DNA from: Ignavibacteria bacterium | GTDB taxonomy: Bacteria; Bacteroidota; Ignavibacteria; Kapaibacteriales; UBA2268 | DNA length: 64,000 nt | NCBI GenBank assembly: GCA_016844745.1 | Contig: JAERMQ010000038.1 | Span: 1 to 64,000 of the forward strand | Reading direction: 5' to 3' | In this document: positions 30,346 to 39,381 of the stretch, piece after piece | Position numbering within the stretch: the stretch's first letter is position 1 | Layout: every line of letters begins with the position of its first letter | The notes under the pieces: generated by a model | What the model saw: only the letters and a program-made list of their open reading frames with translations | Databases searched by the model: none | Told to the model about the DNA's origin: nothing | Translations under genes and position numbers: made by a program

Positions 30346-30579
30346 ATGCAAGCTACCTTCACATTAACAGAGGATGAACTAAATCTGAAATTTCTTGATA
30401 CTTTAAGAAAAATGATGAATGGTGGTACAATACGACTGACGGTAGATTTTTTTGATGAAACAGATTATCTTATGAGTTCGCCAAAAAATAAAAAAATTCT
30501 GATTAAAAGATTAAAAGATATAGATAACGGCATTGAATTAGTAAACTTTAGCGAAACTGAGTTTAAATCGATGGTATGA
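30346..30579 (+). CDS. Putative antitoxin of a type II toxin-antitoxin module
   Basis: 77 residues ('MQATFTLTEDELNLKFLDTL' ...). I do not recognise the family by motif. Size, acidic C-terminal half ('DNGIELVNFSETEF') and four-base overlap with a YoeB-like gene make it the likely antitoxin, with N-terminal DNA-binding and C-terminal toxin-binding segments expected. It lies 184 bases after the R-M gene with a dispersed repeat between, so separate transcription is likely, and autoregulation by the antitoxin would be usual. Confidence 0.7.
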   Translation: MQATFTLTEDELNLKFLDTLRKMMNGGTIRLTVDFFDETDYLMSSPKNKKILIKRLKDIDNGIELVNFSETEFKSMV

Positions 30580-30833
30580 AAAATATCACTTTTCACCCTG
30601 ATGCTTTCAAGGAATTCATTGAACTTTCAACATCAAATCTCAAATTATTTAAAAAAATCGGTAAAATTATTTTTGAAATCCAAAGAGACCCATTTAAAGG
30701 TTTATTTAAACCCGAACCGTTAAAGTTTAATCTTCAGGGCTGCTGGTCTCGTAGAATAAACGATGAACATAGACTTGTTTATAAAGTTACCGAAGAAAGT
30801 ATAATCATTATTTCCAGTAAATTTCATTACTGA
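30576..30833 (+). CDS. yoeB: YoeB-family mRNA interferase toxin
   Basis: 85 residues, a full-length member by size. The signature is 'DPFKGLFKPEPLKFNLQGCWSRRINDEHRLVY' (quoted in part: 'GCWSRRINDEHRLVYKV') and the C-terminal 'IIISSKFHY'. YoeB/Txe toxins are ribosome-dependent endoribonucleases of the RelE fold; the Glu-His-Arg cluster and terminal His-Tyr are the known active-site features and all are present. The ATG overlaps the antitoxin stop (ATGA), showing translational coupling. It probably acts as an addiction module stabilising the neighbouring R-M gene or the repeat-rich locus. Confidence 0.9.
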   Translation: MKNITFHPDAFKEFIELSTSNLKLFKKIGKIIFEIQRDPFKGLFKPEPLKFNLQGCWSRRINDEHRLVYKVTEESIIIISSKFHY

Positions 30834-30982
30834 ACAAGTTGAAAATTGATTTTCATTTTTAATTGATTATCTTGATTTTTTAATCCTTAATTTTTATTTT
30901 TTTCAATGAACGTTGAACATTAAGAAACACTCCCCGCCTACTGCGTCGGTAGCCCTATGAAAGAGGGGAATTTTACGTTTTT

Positions 30983-31019
30983 ACAATTCTTAATTCGTAA
31001 TTCTTAATTCGTAATTCTT
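30983..31019 (-). repeat. AATTACGAATTAAG array supplying the 3' end of the PLP enzyme gene
   Basis: On the minus strand this reads AAGAATTACGAATTAAGAAT and continues, with a 14-base unit. The last codons (Ile-Thr-Asn-stop) of the minus-strand gene ending at 31004 lie inside it. Related arrays are at 60383-60410 and 63285-63323. Confidence 0.8.
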
Positions 31020-32197
31020 GAAAGTCCCGCTTCCAATCCTGCGATCAAATCATCAGCGCTTTCGATACCGACAGACATACGAATTAATCCGTCGGTAATT
31101 TTAGCCTGAAGGCGTTGTTCTGCTCCCATACTGGCGTGTGTCATTGCAGCCGGATGCTGAATTAAAGATTCCACACCACCAAGACTAACAGCCAATGTCC
31201 AGACTTCGATTGTATTCATCAATATTTTACCTGCTTCCAATCCGCCCTTCAATTCCATTGATATCATTCCGCCTGGTGCAGACATCTGCCTTTTTCCGAG
31301 TTCATATTGCGGATGACTTGGAAGTCCGGGATAGCGCACCCATTCTACTTTCGGATGTTTTTCCAAATATTCGGCAATTTTCCGGGCATTTTCGCTCGAG
31401 CGTTCCATGCGCAATTTTAATGTCTTAATCCCTCTGTGTACGAGAAATGAATTGAACGGGTCGATTACCCCTCCGAAATGATTCAATACTTTTCTAAAAG
31501 CAGGAAATTCATCGCCATTCTTCAAAACTATGATTCCGCCAACTACATCAGCATGTCCGTTCAAAAATTTCGTCAGACTGTGGACGATATAATCGGCGCC
31601 AAAAGAAAATGGTCTTTGCAATGCCGGACTCATGAATGTATTATCAATTGCAAGAGCAGCGCCGTTATCATGGGCTATACGGGCAATAGCAGCAATATCA
31701 GACATTACTAAAGTAGGATTGCCGGGTGATTCGATAAAAATCAGTTTGGTATTTGGCTGGATTGCGGCTTCCACACACGATAAATCCGAAGTATCAACAA
31801 ATGTCACATCTACCTGGAATTTATTTAAATAAGAATTGAGCAAAATTGTCGTAGGTCCATAAACCGATTCGCTGCATACGACATGTTCACCGGCTTTCAG
31901 CAGGGCAATAAACAAAGTGGAAATGGCAGCCATACCACTGGCACAACCTAAGGCTTTTGCTCCGCCTTCCAATGCGGCAATCGAGTTTTCAAGAGCTTCA
32001 ATAGTCGGATTACGCATTCTCGTGTAAATATATCCGTCTTCCTCCCCTTTGAAGAGGCGGGCGCCCTGGTCGGCATCTGTGAATTTGAAAGTTGAAGTCT
32101 GGTAAATAGGGGGGACTATGGCTCCGTGATTATCATTGTATGCGCCGGAGTGGACGCAAAGTGTATCCATGGAATATTCATCTGACGATTTAATCAT
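31004..32197 (-). CDS. PLP-dependent trans-sulfuration enzyme (cystathionine gamma-synthase/gamma-lyase family)
   Basis: 397 residues, normal length for the Cys/Met metabolism PLP family. Diagnostic motifs are 'PPIYQTSTF', 'YTRMRNPT', 'ALGCASGMAAI', 'ESPGNPT' and the PLP lysine in 'SLTKFLNGHADVVGG'. The family makes or breaks cystathionine, homocysteine and methionine in the cytoplasm. The residue after Tyr in 'SVYGPTT' is Gly-Pro rather than the Gly-Cys typical of methionine gamma-lyase, favouring a synthase or cystathionine lyase, but the exact reaction cannot be fixed from sequence. It is divergent from tldD with a 143-base shared upstream region. Its stop codon lies in a repeat array. Confidence 0.88.
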   Translation of the reverse strand: MIKSSDEYSMDTLCVHSGAYNDNHGAIVPPIYQTSTFKFTDADQGARLFKGEEDGYIYTRMRNPTIEALENSIAALEGGAKALGCASGMAAISTLFIALLKAGEHVVCSESVYGPTTILLNSYLNKFQVDVTFVDTSDLSCVEAAIQPNTKLIFIESPGNPTLVMSDIAAIARIAHDNGAALAIDNTFMSPALQRPFSFGADYIVHSLTKFLNGHADVVGGIIVLKNGDEFPAFRKVLNHFGGVIDPFNSFLVHRGIKTLKLRMERSSENARKIAEYLEKHPKVEWVRYPGLPSHPQYELGKRQMSAPGGMISMELKGGLEAGKILMNTIEVWTLAVSLGGVESLIQHPAAMTHASMGAEQRLQAKITDGLIRMSVGIESADDLIAGLEAGLSRITN

Positions 32198-32340
32198 TTA
32201 TTCTCCGAAATAAATAAAGTAAAATACAAACTAACAAATTAAGGTAAATTGTCGAAAAAAGCAAAAAGTTGACATTATTAATATTATTCGTAATTTTAAT
32301 TTTTTTTTGTGCATAAAAAAATTTAACGGAGCAAAAAGAA

Positions 32341-33867
32341 ATGAATATTGTAACTCGAAGAGATTTTATTAAACAATGCGGAATAGGTGCAGGAGCAATT
32401 ATGACCTCAACACTCTGGTTCGACCGGTTAATCGCCGGCAGCGAACTTCCGGCTGACCTTTCGCTAATCCGGCAGAAGTTCGGACTAAGGATTGAAGATA
32501 TAAAAAAGGTACTCTCGCTTGCGTTGACAAAAGGCGGAGATTTTTCAGAAATATTTTTCGAATATAGAATATCCGAATCCGTTACGATGGAAGAAGATAT
32601 AATAAAAAGCTCATCGGAAAGCATTACGCTCGGAATCGGAATCCGCGTGCTAAAAGGGCAGCAAATCGGTTATGGTTATACTAATGATATGACAATCGAA
32701 AAAATTAATCAGGCAGCGCTCACAGCAGCAGCCATCGCTAAAGGAAACAGTAAAATCATAGCAGCCGATTTAACCGTCCTAAAGCCGAAGCTGCAGGTTT
32801 ACGACTTAATCAATCCGGCTCACTCCCAGAAAATCGATACTAAAATCGACATGATAAAGGAAGCTTACCAAACGGCTAAGAACTTTGACAACCGTATCGT
32901 TAAAGTATCGGCTTCCATAGCAGATGAAAATCAATACATAGCAGTAGCCAATAGCGAAGGATTAATGACATTCGATACTCGTCCACAGGTGCGGCTTTCA
33001 GTTGCTGCTACCGCCGCCGATAAAGGTATCAAAAATACGGGCTCGCATAGTGCAGGCGGGCGTGTAGGTATGAATTTCTATAAAAATGTAAAATCACCGA
33101 CCGAAATTGGCAGGCGTGCAGCGGAGGAAGCAATCATCCTGCTTTCTGCAAAAAATGCTCCGGCAGGGGAGATGCAGGTTGTTTTGAAAAACGAGCAATC
33201 CGGCGTTATGATTCACGAAGCCGTGGGGCATCCCTTAGAAGCAGATGCTAACTGGAAGAAGCAATCCATTATGTGGGATAAGATGGGGCAAATGGTCTCC
33301 AATCCTATCGTCACGATTTATGATGATGCTACAATCCCGAATTACCGCGGCAGCCTGAACATCGATGATGAAGGCACACCTACCGAAAATGTAATGCTCA
33401 TCGAAAAAGGGAAATTAGTCGGATTTATGAACGACCGTCTGGCTGCCAATATAATGAAGACTAAACCCAATGGTCACGGGCGGCGCGAAACTTATCAGGA
33501 TGTCCCGATTCCGAGAATGAATAATACTGTGTTAGCTCCCGGCGACAGTGACCCGAAAGAAATAATTGAATCGGTTAAAAATGGATTCTATGCTGTTTCT
33601 TACCAGGGCGGACAGGTCTCGAATACAGGTAAATTCACATTCTCCGTTAATCTCGGTTACTTAATTGAAGATGGAAAAATTACCACTCCTCTCAAGAATG
33701 CTACCCTGATTGGTACAAATACACTTATACTTAAAGAAATATCAATGATTGGAAATGATATGGGATTCTTCCTTGGCACATGTGGCAAAGACGGACAAAG
33801 CGTATCGGTTACTTGCGGCACACCAACTCTTAAAATCAACAAAATGACGGTAGGAGGTGTAGTATAA
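32341..33867 (+). CDS. tldD: TldD-family metalloprotease with Tat-like signal
   Basis: 508 residues. The zinc-binding 'HEAVGHPLEAD' (HExxxH) and 'NIDDEGTPTENVMLIEKG' identify TldD. TldD and TldE form a heterodimer that degrades unfolded peptides and matures small ribosomal peptides in other bacteria. The N-terminus is 'MNIVTRRDFIKQCGIGAG', a twin-arginine motif (TRRDFIK) followed by a hydrophobic stretch to ~33, predicting Tat export and a periplasmic site. Leader TTTAACGGAGCAAAAAGAA gives a plausible Shine-Dalgarno (GGAG). Its stop overlaps the start of the next gene (TAATG), so the pair is translationally coupled. Confidence 0.93.
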   Translation: MNIVTRRDFIKQCGIGAGAIMTSTLWFDRLIAGSELPADLSLIRQKFGLRIEDIKKVLSLALTKGGDFSEIFFEYRISESVTMEEDIIKSSSESITLGIGIRVLKGQQIGYGYTNDMTIEKINQAALTAAAIAKGNSKIIAADLTVLKPKLQVYDLINPAHSQKIDTKIDMIKEAYQTAKNFDNRIVKVSASIADENQYIAVANSEGLMTFDTRPQVRLSVAATAADKGIKNTGSHSAGGRVGMNFYKNVKSPTEIGRRAAEEAIILLSAKNAPAGEMQVVLKNEQSGVMIHEAVGHPLEADANWKKQSIMWDKMGQMVSNPIVTIYDDATIPNYRGSLNIDDEGTPTENVMLIEKGKLVGFMNDRLAANIMKTKPNGHGRRETYQDVPIPRMNNTVLAPGDSDPKEIIESVKNGFYAVSYQGGQVSNTGKFTFSVNLGYLIEDGKITTPLKNATLIGTNTLILKEISMIGNDMGFFLGTCGKDGQSVSVTCGTPTLKINKMTVGGVV

Positions 33868-35195
33868 TGAAATCATCAAACGAATCATTGCTCAAAATTG
33901 CAGAAAAGCTGCTCTCATTCGGTAAAAGCAAAGGCGCAAGCCAAATGCAAATTTCAATAGGCAAGAGCCAGAATTTCTCCGTCGAAATACGTAACGGTGA
34001 AATAGAAAGACTCCAGGAAGCTGTTTCAACCGGACTCGCTTTAAAAGTAATTGTTGATAAAAAAGTAGCGTCGGCATCATCATCCGATTTGTCCGTTGAT
34101 ACTCTCGAAAAATTAGTCGATAATGCAGTTGCTCGTGCCCGTTATTCAAGCGTTGACGAATTTGCCGAGCTACCGGAACTCGAAAATATCAATGTAAATG
34201 TTGATTCGCTCGAGTTATTCGACCCGGAAGTCGAAACCATAACCCCCGATAAAAAAATCGAAATTGCATTATCATTAGAGAAACTTGGAAAAGCAGACCC
34301 AAGAATCCAGCAATCACTTGGTTCATATTTTGGTAATTCCACAGGTGAATCTTTTTTAGTAAATTCAAACGGATTCTCAGGTTCATATCGCACATCCCGC
34401 TGTTCATCCGGTGTTGAATTGCAGGTGGGCGAAGGGGATAATATGTATGAGGATGGCTGGTCGGATTCTTCGATTTCGTACAAGGGATTGATGGATAATG
34501 ACGAAATTGCCAAAAAGGCTATTCATCGCGCAACACGTCTTATTGGTGCAAAAAAAATCGGTACTCAAAATGTGCCGGTTATTTTCGACCAGCAAATGTC
34601 TGCATCACTTTTAGGATTTTTAGCTTCATGCCTTTATGGAAGCAGTATATATATGAATCGTTCGTTTTTAGCAGGTAAGTTGGATACTAAAATAGCAGGT
34701 GATAATATTAATATCATAGATGATGGACTTATGAAAGCCGGCTTTGGTACTCGTCCCTTCGATGGTGAAGGTGTGCCTACTAGAATTAAGGCTATGATTG
34801 AGAATGGTGTGTTGAAGAATTATTTATTAGATACTTATTCATCAAAAAAACTGAAATTAAAATCGACAGGTAATGCCGGCGGAACAACCAATTTCTATAT
34901 GAAGCCCGGAACTAAAACGCCGGAAGAAATCATAAAATCCGTCGATAAAGGGTTATATTTGGTAAAAACAATCGGACAAGGCACAGTGCCAACTTCGGGT
35001 GATTATTCCAAAGGCGCTTATGGTATCTGGATTGAAAAGGGAGAACTAACCTATCCAGTAGCGGAAATTACAATATCCGGTAATCTCGGCAAGATGCTCT
35101 CGAATATAGAAATGATTGGCAATGACCTTGAATTCAGACGTTCGATAGCAGCGCCGACTTTTAAAATTAGTGAGATTACTATTTCGGGGAAATAG
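33867..35195 (+). CDS. pmbA: TldE/PmbA-family partner of TldD
   Basis: 442 residues, typical for PmbA. Family features: 'GKSQNFSVEIRNGEIERLQE', 'SSKKLKLKSTGNAGG' and the C-terminal 'NIEMIGNDLEFRRSIAAPTF'. It lacks the HExxxH zinc motif, as expected for the non-catalytic half of the TldD/TldE complex. No Tat or Sec signal is visible, unlike the adjacent TldD. The start codon shares a base with the tldD stop. A 38-bp-arm palindrome begins 10 bases after the stop. Confidence 0.92.
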   Translation: MKSSNESLLKIAEKLLSFGKSKGASQMQISIGKSQNFSVEIRNGEIERLQEAVSTGLALKVIVDKKVASASSSDLSVDTLEKLVDNAVARARYSSVDEFAELPELENINVNVDSLELFDPEVETITPDKKIEIALSLEKLGKADPRIQQSLGSYFGNSTGESFLVNSNGFSGSYRTSRCSSGVELQVGEGDNMYEDGWSDSSISYKGLMDNDEIAKKAIHRATRLIGAKKIGTQNVPVIFDQQMSASLLGFLASCLYGSSIYMNRSFLAGKLDTKIAGDNINIIDDGLMKAGFGTRPFDGEGVPTRIKAMIENGVLKNYLLDTYSSKKLKLKSTGNAGGTTNFYMKPGTKTPEEIIKSVDKGLYLVKTIGQGTVPTSGDYSKGAYGIWIEKGELTYPVAEITISGNLGKMLSNIEMIGNDLEFRRSIAAPTFKISEITISGK

Positions 35196-35204
35196 ATAAA
35201 GAAC

Positions 35205-35287
35205 AAAGAGAAACCCCCTAACCCCCTTTGAAAAAGGGGGAATTTATTATTCCCCCTTTTTCAAAGGGGGTTAGGGGGTTTCTCTTT
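35205..35287. repeat. 38-bp-arm palindromic element, copy 2
   Basis: AAAGAGAAACCCCCTAACCC... continues for 38 bases, then a 7-base loop (TTTATTA) and the exact reverse complement. The arms equal copy 1 (24751-24833) except at the outermost base; the loops differ. It begins 10 bases after the pmbA stop. Confidence 0.95.
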
Positions 35288-35322
35288 ACTGAATTTGGTA
35301 AAACTTTATTGAACTAAAAATA

Positions 35323-36723
35323 ATGTTAATAAGAAGAAAATTTCTTTTCGATACCCCTCTTAAAAACTCAACAATAATAGTTGCATCACTCAGCACTTTT
35401 CTGACTGCATTTATGGGTTCTGCAATTAACGTGGCATTGCCTGAAATATCGAAAGAGTTTTCAATGACAGCCGATGTTATGGCATTGATACCAACTATTT
35501 ATCTTTTGGTAACGGCAATATTATTGGTACCATTCGGACGGGTTGCCGATATTTACGGCAGAAGGAAAATCATGCTGTATGGTATGCTCATATTCATGAT
35601 TGGTTCTGCATTAGCCGGATTATCAACTAATACCGATATTCTGATTATCAGCCGTATTATACAAGGAATTGGTTCTTCTATGCTTTTCGGGGTTGGGTTG
35701 GCAATCGTAACTTCAGTTTTTCAACCGGGTGAGCGTGGAAGCGCAATCGGAATCAATATCGCTTCGGTTTATTTGGGATTATCCGTTGGACCAACCATTG
35801 GAGGACTGCTGACGGATACTCTTGGCTGGCGGATGATTTTCAATTTGAGTCTTATTCCATGTATTATAGTTATTTATATTATTATTTTCAAGCTTAAGGG
35901 CGAATGGGCTGAGGCTGCCGGTGAGAAGTTAGATAAGACCGGTTCGGTTTTATATGGAGTAGCAGTTGCACTTTTCATGTATGGATTTTCTCATCTTAAT
36001 ACTACTTTGGGAATTGTTTTGTTTATCTGCGGAACTGCCCTGCTAGCTGCTTTTGTGGTCTATGAAGTGCGCAATTCAAATCCCGTAATGAATATGCGGC
36101 TTTTTAAAAATAATACCGTATTTCTTTTTTCAAATTTAGCTGCATTAATTAATTACAGTGCTACTTTCGCAGTTACTTTTCTTTTAAGTTTATATTTGCA
36201 GATGATAAAAGGATTTTCTGCTCGCCATGCAGGTTTGATACTCGTTGCGCAGCCAATTGTTATGACAATATTTTCACCTGCTGCTGGAAGATTGTCCGAT
36301 AAAGTCGAATCCAGGATTTTAGCCTCCGCAGGAATGCTTCTAACCGCTGCAGGATTGGTTTTGTTATTATTTCTCACCGAGGATTCATCTATAACTTTCA
36401 TCGTTTCCGGGCTTGTATTCTTAGGTTTGGGTTTCGGGCTTTTCTCTTCACCAAATACGAATGCCATTATGAGTTCAGTCGACAAAAGATATTATAGCGT
36501 ATCATCTGCAATATTAAGTACAATGAGGCTACTAGGTCAGATGCTAAGCATGGGAGCAGCGATGTTTGTTCTCTCGATCTATGTCGGGAATGTAAAAATT
36601 ACCCCAGCTAATCATTTACAATTAATGCACAGTATCCGTGTATTATTCGGAATTTTTTCCGTTGCATGCATACTTGGAGTTTTTGCTTCCTATGCACGGG
36701 GGAAACATTTTGATAATGGTTAA
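35323..36723 (+). CDS. MFS drug-efflux type transporter (DHA2/EmrB-QacA-like)
   Basis: 466 residues with about 14 hydrophobic segments. Motif A-like 'PFGRVADIYGRRKIMLYGM' in loop 2-3, 'SRIIQGIGSSMLFGVGLAI' in helix 4 and 'SVYLGLSVGPTIGGLL' (motif C) in helix 5 identify the major facilitator superfamily, DHA2 type, which exports drugs or metabolites using the proton gradient. The substrate cannot be predicted. The C-terminus 'HFDNG' and the stop codon are encoded by the first units of a heptamer repeat array, so the tail may vary between strains. Confidence 0.9.
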   Translation: MLIRRKFLFDTPLKNSTIIVASLSTFLTAFMGSAINVALPEISKEFSMTADVMALIPTIYLLVTAILLVPFGRVADIYGRRKIMLYGMLIFMIGSALAGLSTNTDILIISRIIQGIGSSMLFGVGLAIVTSVFQPGERGSAIGINIASVYLGLSVGPTIGGLLTDTLGWRMIFNLSLIPCIIVIYIIIFKLKGEWAEAAGEKLDKTGSVLYGVAVALFMYGFSHLNTTLGIVLFICGTALLAAFVVYEVRNSNPVMNMRLFKNNTVFLFSNLAALINYSATFAVTFLLSLYLQMIKGFSARHAGLILVAQPIVMTIFSPAAGRLSDKVESRILASAGMLLTAAGLVLLLFLTEDSSITFIVSGLVFLGLGFGLFSSPNTNAIMSSVDKRYYSVSSAILSTMRLLGQMLSMGAAMFVLSIYVGNVKITPANHLQLMHSIRVLFGIFSVACILGVFASYARGKHFDNG

Positions 36724-36850
36724 TGGTTAATGGTTAATGGTTAATGGTTAATGGTTAATGGTTAATGGTCAAAGGTCAATGGTTAATGGTTAATGGTTAA
36801 TGGTTAATGGTTAATGGTTAATGGTCAAAGGTCAATGGTTAATGGTTAAA
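36713..36850 (+). repeat. Long heptamer array with 56-bp higher-order unit
   Basis: About nineteen TTAATGG-type units. A variant stretch TGGTCAAAGGTCAATGG occurs twice, 56 bases (eight heptamers) apart, showing block duplication. The array provides the last two codons and stop of the MFS gene and ends ~20 bases before purL. Confidence 0.95.
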
Positions 36851-36869
36851 GAAAGTAAAAAAAGAATTT

Positions 36870-39101
36870 ATGGAACTATACTCGGAACTCGAAGTAACTA
36901 AGGATGTAGCTTTAGAAGTAGGCTTAAGTGAGAATGAATACGAAGAAATATTGAAAATATTGGGACGAACGCCCACCTATACCGAAATCGGAATCTATGG
37001 TGTAATGTGGAGCGAGCATTGCTCTTATAAAAATTCAATCAAATTACTGAAAACACTTCCCAGAAGCGGAGCCAGGCTATTAGTAGAAGCCGGTCAGGAA
37101 AATGCCGGATTAGTCGATATTGGTGACGGTTATGCTATTGCATTTAAAATTGAAAGTCATAACCACCCATCTGCCATCGAACCATTCCAGGGCGCTGCAA
37201 CAGGTGTTGGCGGTATCCTGCGCGATATTTTTACAATGGGCGCACGTCCGATTGCAGCTCTTAATTCGCTGCGATTCGGAACTTTGGATAAAGCAAGAAA
37301 CAGATTTCTTTTCCGTGGTGTCGTCGAAGGAATAGGGCATTACGGAAATTGCTTCGGAGTGCCAACCGTTGCCGGAGAAGTATATTTCGAAGATTGCTAT
37401 TCCGATAATCCGCTAATTAATGCAATGGCTGTGGGTATTGTTCACAAGGATAAAACCGCAACAGCAGCGGCATTAGGAGTCGGCAATCCTGTGATGATAG
37501 TTGGTTCATCAACCGGAAGGGATGGTATTCACGGAGCATCGTTGCTTGCCTCTCGCGAATTCGACGAGAAAACCGATGAAATGCGTCCAACCGTACAAGT
37601 TGGCGACCCATTCGGAGAAAAGCTGCTTTTGGAAGCAACACTCGAACTTATCGAAGCGGGAGTGGTAGCCGGTATCCAGGATATGGGAGCTGCCGGTATT
37701 TCCTGCTCGACATCGGAAATGTGTGCCAAAGCCAAAACCGGTATGGAGGTAGATTTGGACAAAGTGCCTCTTCGCGAGAATGATATGTCTGCTTATGAAA
37801 TTATGTTGTCGGAATCTCAGGAGCGTATGCTTGTTGTTATTCACAAAGGGATGGAAGAAAAAGCTAAAGCGATTTGCAATAAATGGGATGTACCGCTGAC
37901 TACAATCGGTGAGGTTACAAAGGAAAATATAATAAATATTACACGGCACGGCAGGCTTGTTGCAAGTCTGGAACCATCCACATTGGCTTTGGGAGGCGGT
38001 GCGCCACAATACGACCGTGCTTCAAAGCAACCGGCATATCTCGAAGAAACTAAAAATTTCGATTTATCATTAATAGAAAAAATTCCTAATGACGAAGCCT
38101 TCACAAAACTTCTTCGCTCACCAGATATAGCATCGAAGCGATGGGTATACGAGCAGTACGACAGCCAGGTGAGAACCAATACAATGTCAATCAAAGGTGA
38201 TGCGGCTGTGCTTAGAATCAAGGAAATACCGGGTAAAGCCATAGCAGTTACAACAGACTGCAACAGCCGGTATGTTTATTTGAATCCATACAGAGGCGCT
38301 ATGATAGCAGTTGCAGAAGCAGCTAGAAATATTGTTTGCGTCGGCGCTGAACCGGTTGCCATTACTAATTGCCTGAATTTTGGAAATCCTTATGACGAGG
38401 AAGTCTATTGGCAATTCCGACAAGCTGTTCGTGGAATGGGTAATGCTTGCCGGGCGCTCGGTACACCGGTTACAGGTGGCAATGTCAGTTTTCATAATGA
38501 GTCGCAGCACAGGGCAGTATTCCCGACACCAACAATCGGAATGTTGGGAATCATTGATGATTCTAACAAAATAATGAGCGCAGGATTTAAGTCGCCCGGT
38601 GATATTATTTATCTAATTGGCGAAAATCGCGGCGGACTGGAAGCATCGGAATTCTTAAAGGAGATTTGCGGAATAGTTGCCGGCGATGCTCCTTTATTCG
38701 AAATGGATGATGAGTTAGAACTCCATAGGGTTATTTCAATGCTGATAAGGGAAGAAATTATTTCTTCAGCCCATGATGTCAGCGAAGGCGGATTGGCTAT
38801 ATGTTTAGCTGAAAAGGCAATCTTATCCAATGATAAACTTGGAGCAGATATAGATTTAGGCTCTGAACCTACTACAGAACTGTTATTTGGAGAATCCCAG
38901 TCGAGAGTTGTAGTATCATTGCCTTCCACTAAAGAAAATGAATTCAAAAAAATTCAGGAAAAAATTAAAATCCCAGTAAGCCGGATTGGAGTTGTGATTG
39001 CGGATAGCTTTAAAATTTCAGGATGTATTGATAGCACTGTTGAATGGCTAATAAGCGAGTACGAATCGGCTATTCCTAATTTAATGAAGGGAAATAAATA
39101 A
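36870..39101 (+). CDS. purL: Phosphoribosylformylglycinamidine synthase subunit PurL
   Basis: 743 residues, the length of the small PurL that works with PurQ and PurS in the fourth step of purine synthesis (ATP-dependent amidation of FGAR to FGAM). The signature '[13 protein letters not shown]', '[20 protein letters not shown]', '[17 protein letters not shown]' and '[16 protein letters not shown]' cover both ATP-binding halves. No purQ or purS is adjacent. The ATG lies just after a heptamer array, and AAAGAAAGTAAAAAAAG gives only a weak ribosome-binding site. Confidence 0.96.
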   Translation: MELYSELEVTKDVALEVGLSENEYEEILKILGRTPTYTEIGIYGVMWSEHCSYKNSIKLLKTLPRSGARLLVEAGQENAGLVDIGDGYAIAFKIESHNHPSAIEPFQGAATGVGGILRDIFTMGARPIAALNSLRFGTLDKARNRFLFRGVVEGIGHYGNCFGVPTVAGEVYFEDCYSDNPLINAMAVGIVHKDKTATAAALGVGNPVMIVGSSTGRDGIHGASLLASREFDEKTDEMRPTVQVGDPFGEKLLLEATLELIEAGVVAGIQDMGAAGISCSTSEMCAKAKTGMEVDLDKVPLRENDMSAYEIMLSESQERMLVVIHKGMEEKAKAICNKWDVPLTTIGEVTKENIINITRHGRLVASLEPSTLALGGGAPQYDRASKQPAYLEETKNFDLSLIEKIPNDEAFTKLLRSPDIASKRWVYEQYDSQVRTNTMSIKGDAAVLRIKEIPGKAIAVTTDCNSRYVYLNPYRGAMIAVAEAARNIVCVGAEPVAITNCLNFGNPYDEEVYWQFRQAVRGMGNACRALGTPVTGGNVSFHNESQHRAVFPTPTIGMLGIIDDSNKIMSAGFKSPGDIIYLIGENRGGLEASEFLKEICGIVAGDAPLFEMDDELELHRVISMLIREEIISSAHDVSEGGLAICLAEKAILSNDKLGADIDLGSEPTTELLFGESQSRVVVSLPSTKENEFKKIQEKIKIPVSRIGVVIADSFKISGCIDSTVEWLISEYESAIPNLMKGNK

Positions 39102-39381
39102 AAGTATCTGCGTAAATGTTTTGAAATAGTTGATGAATACAAGCATTACAAGGATTTATTATAAATGATTAATTTGTAGTATAAACAATTACTTTGTTAC
39201 GGAGTCAAATACTACATAAAAATCAATGAAAACGTTATTAATTTAAGCGTATTATTATATTAATTTTACACAATGGAAATTTTTATTTAAGAAAATTTTG
39301 TAATTTAGTACGATATAGAGATATTTTAAAATAAAAAGAAAATAATAACTAATTATCATAGAACTAATGAAAGTGTAGACT

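Noticed and set aside
36713-36850. Heptamer arrays as CRISPR arrays
   Set aside because: Units are 7 bases in direct tandem with no spacers, and no cas genes are present.
37509-38009. 166-residue antisense ORF in purL, and similar antisense ORFs in the S41 (171 aa), rpoN, metB-like and icd genes
   Set aside because: All are shadows of confidently identified genes.
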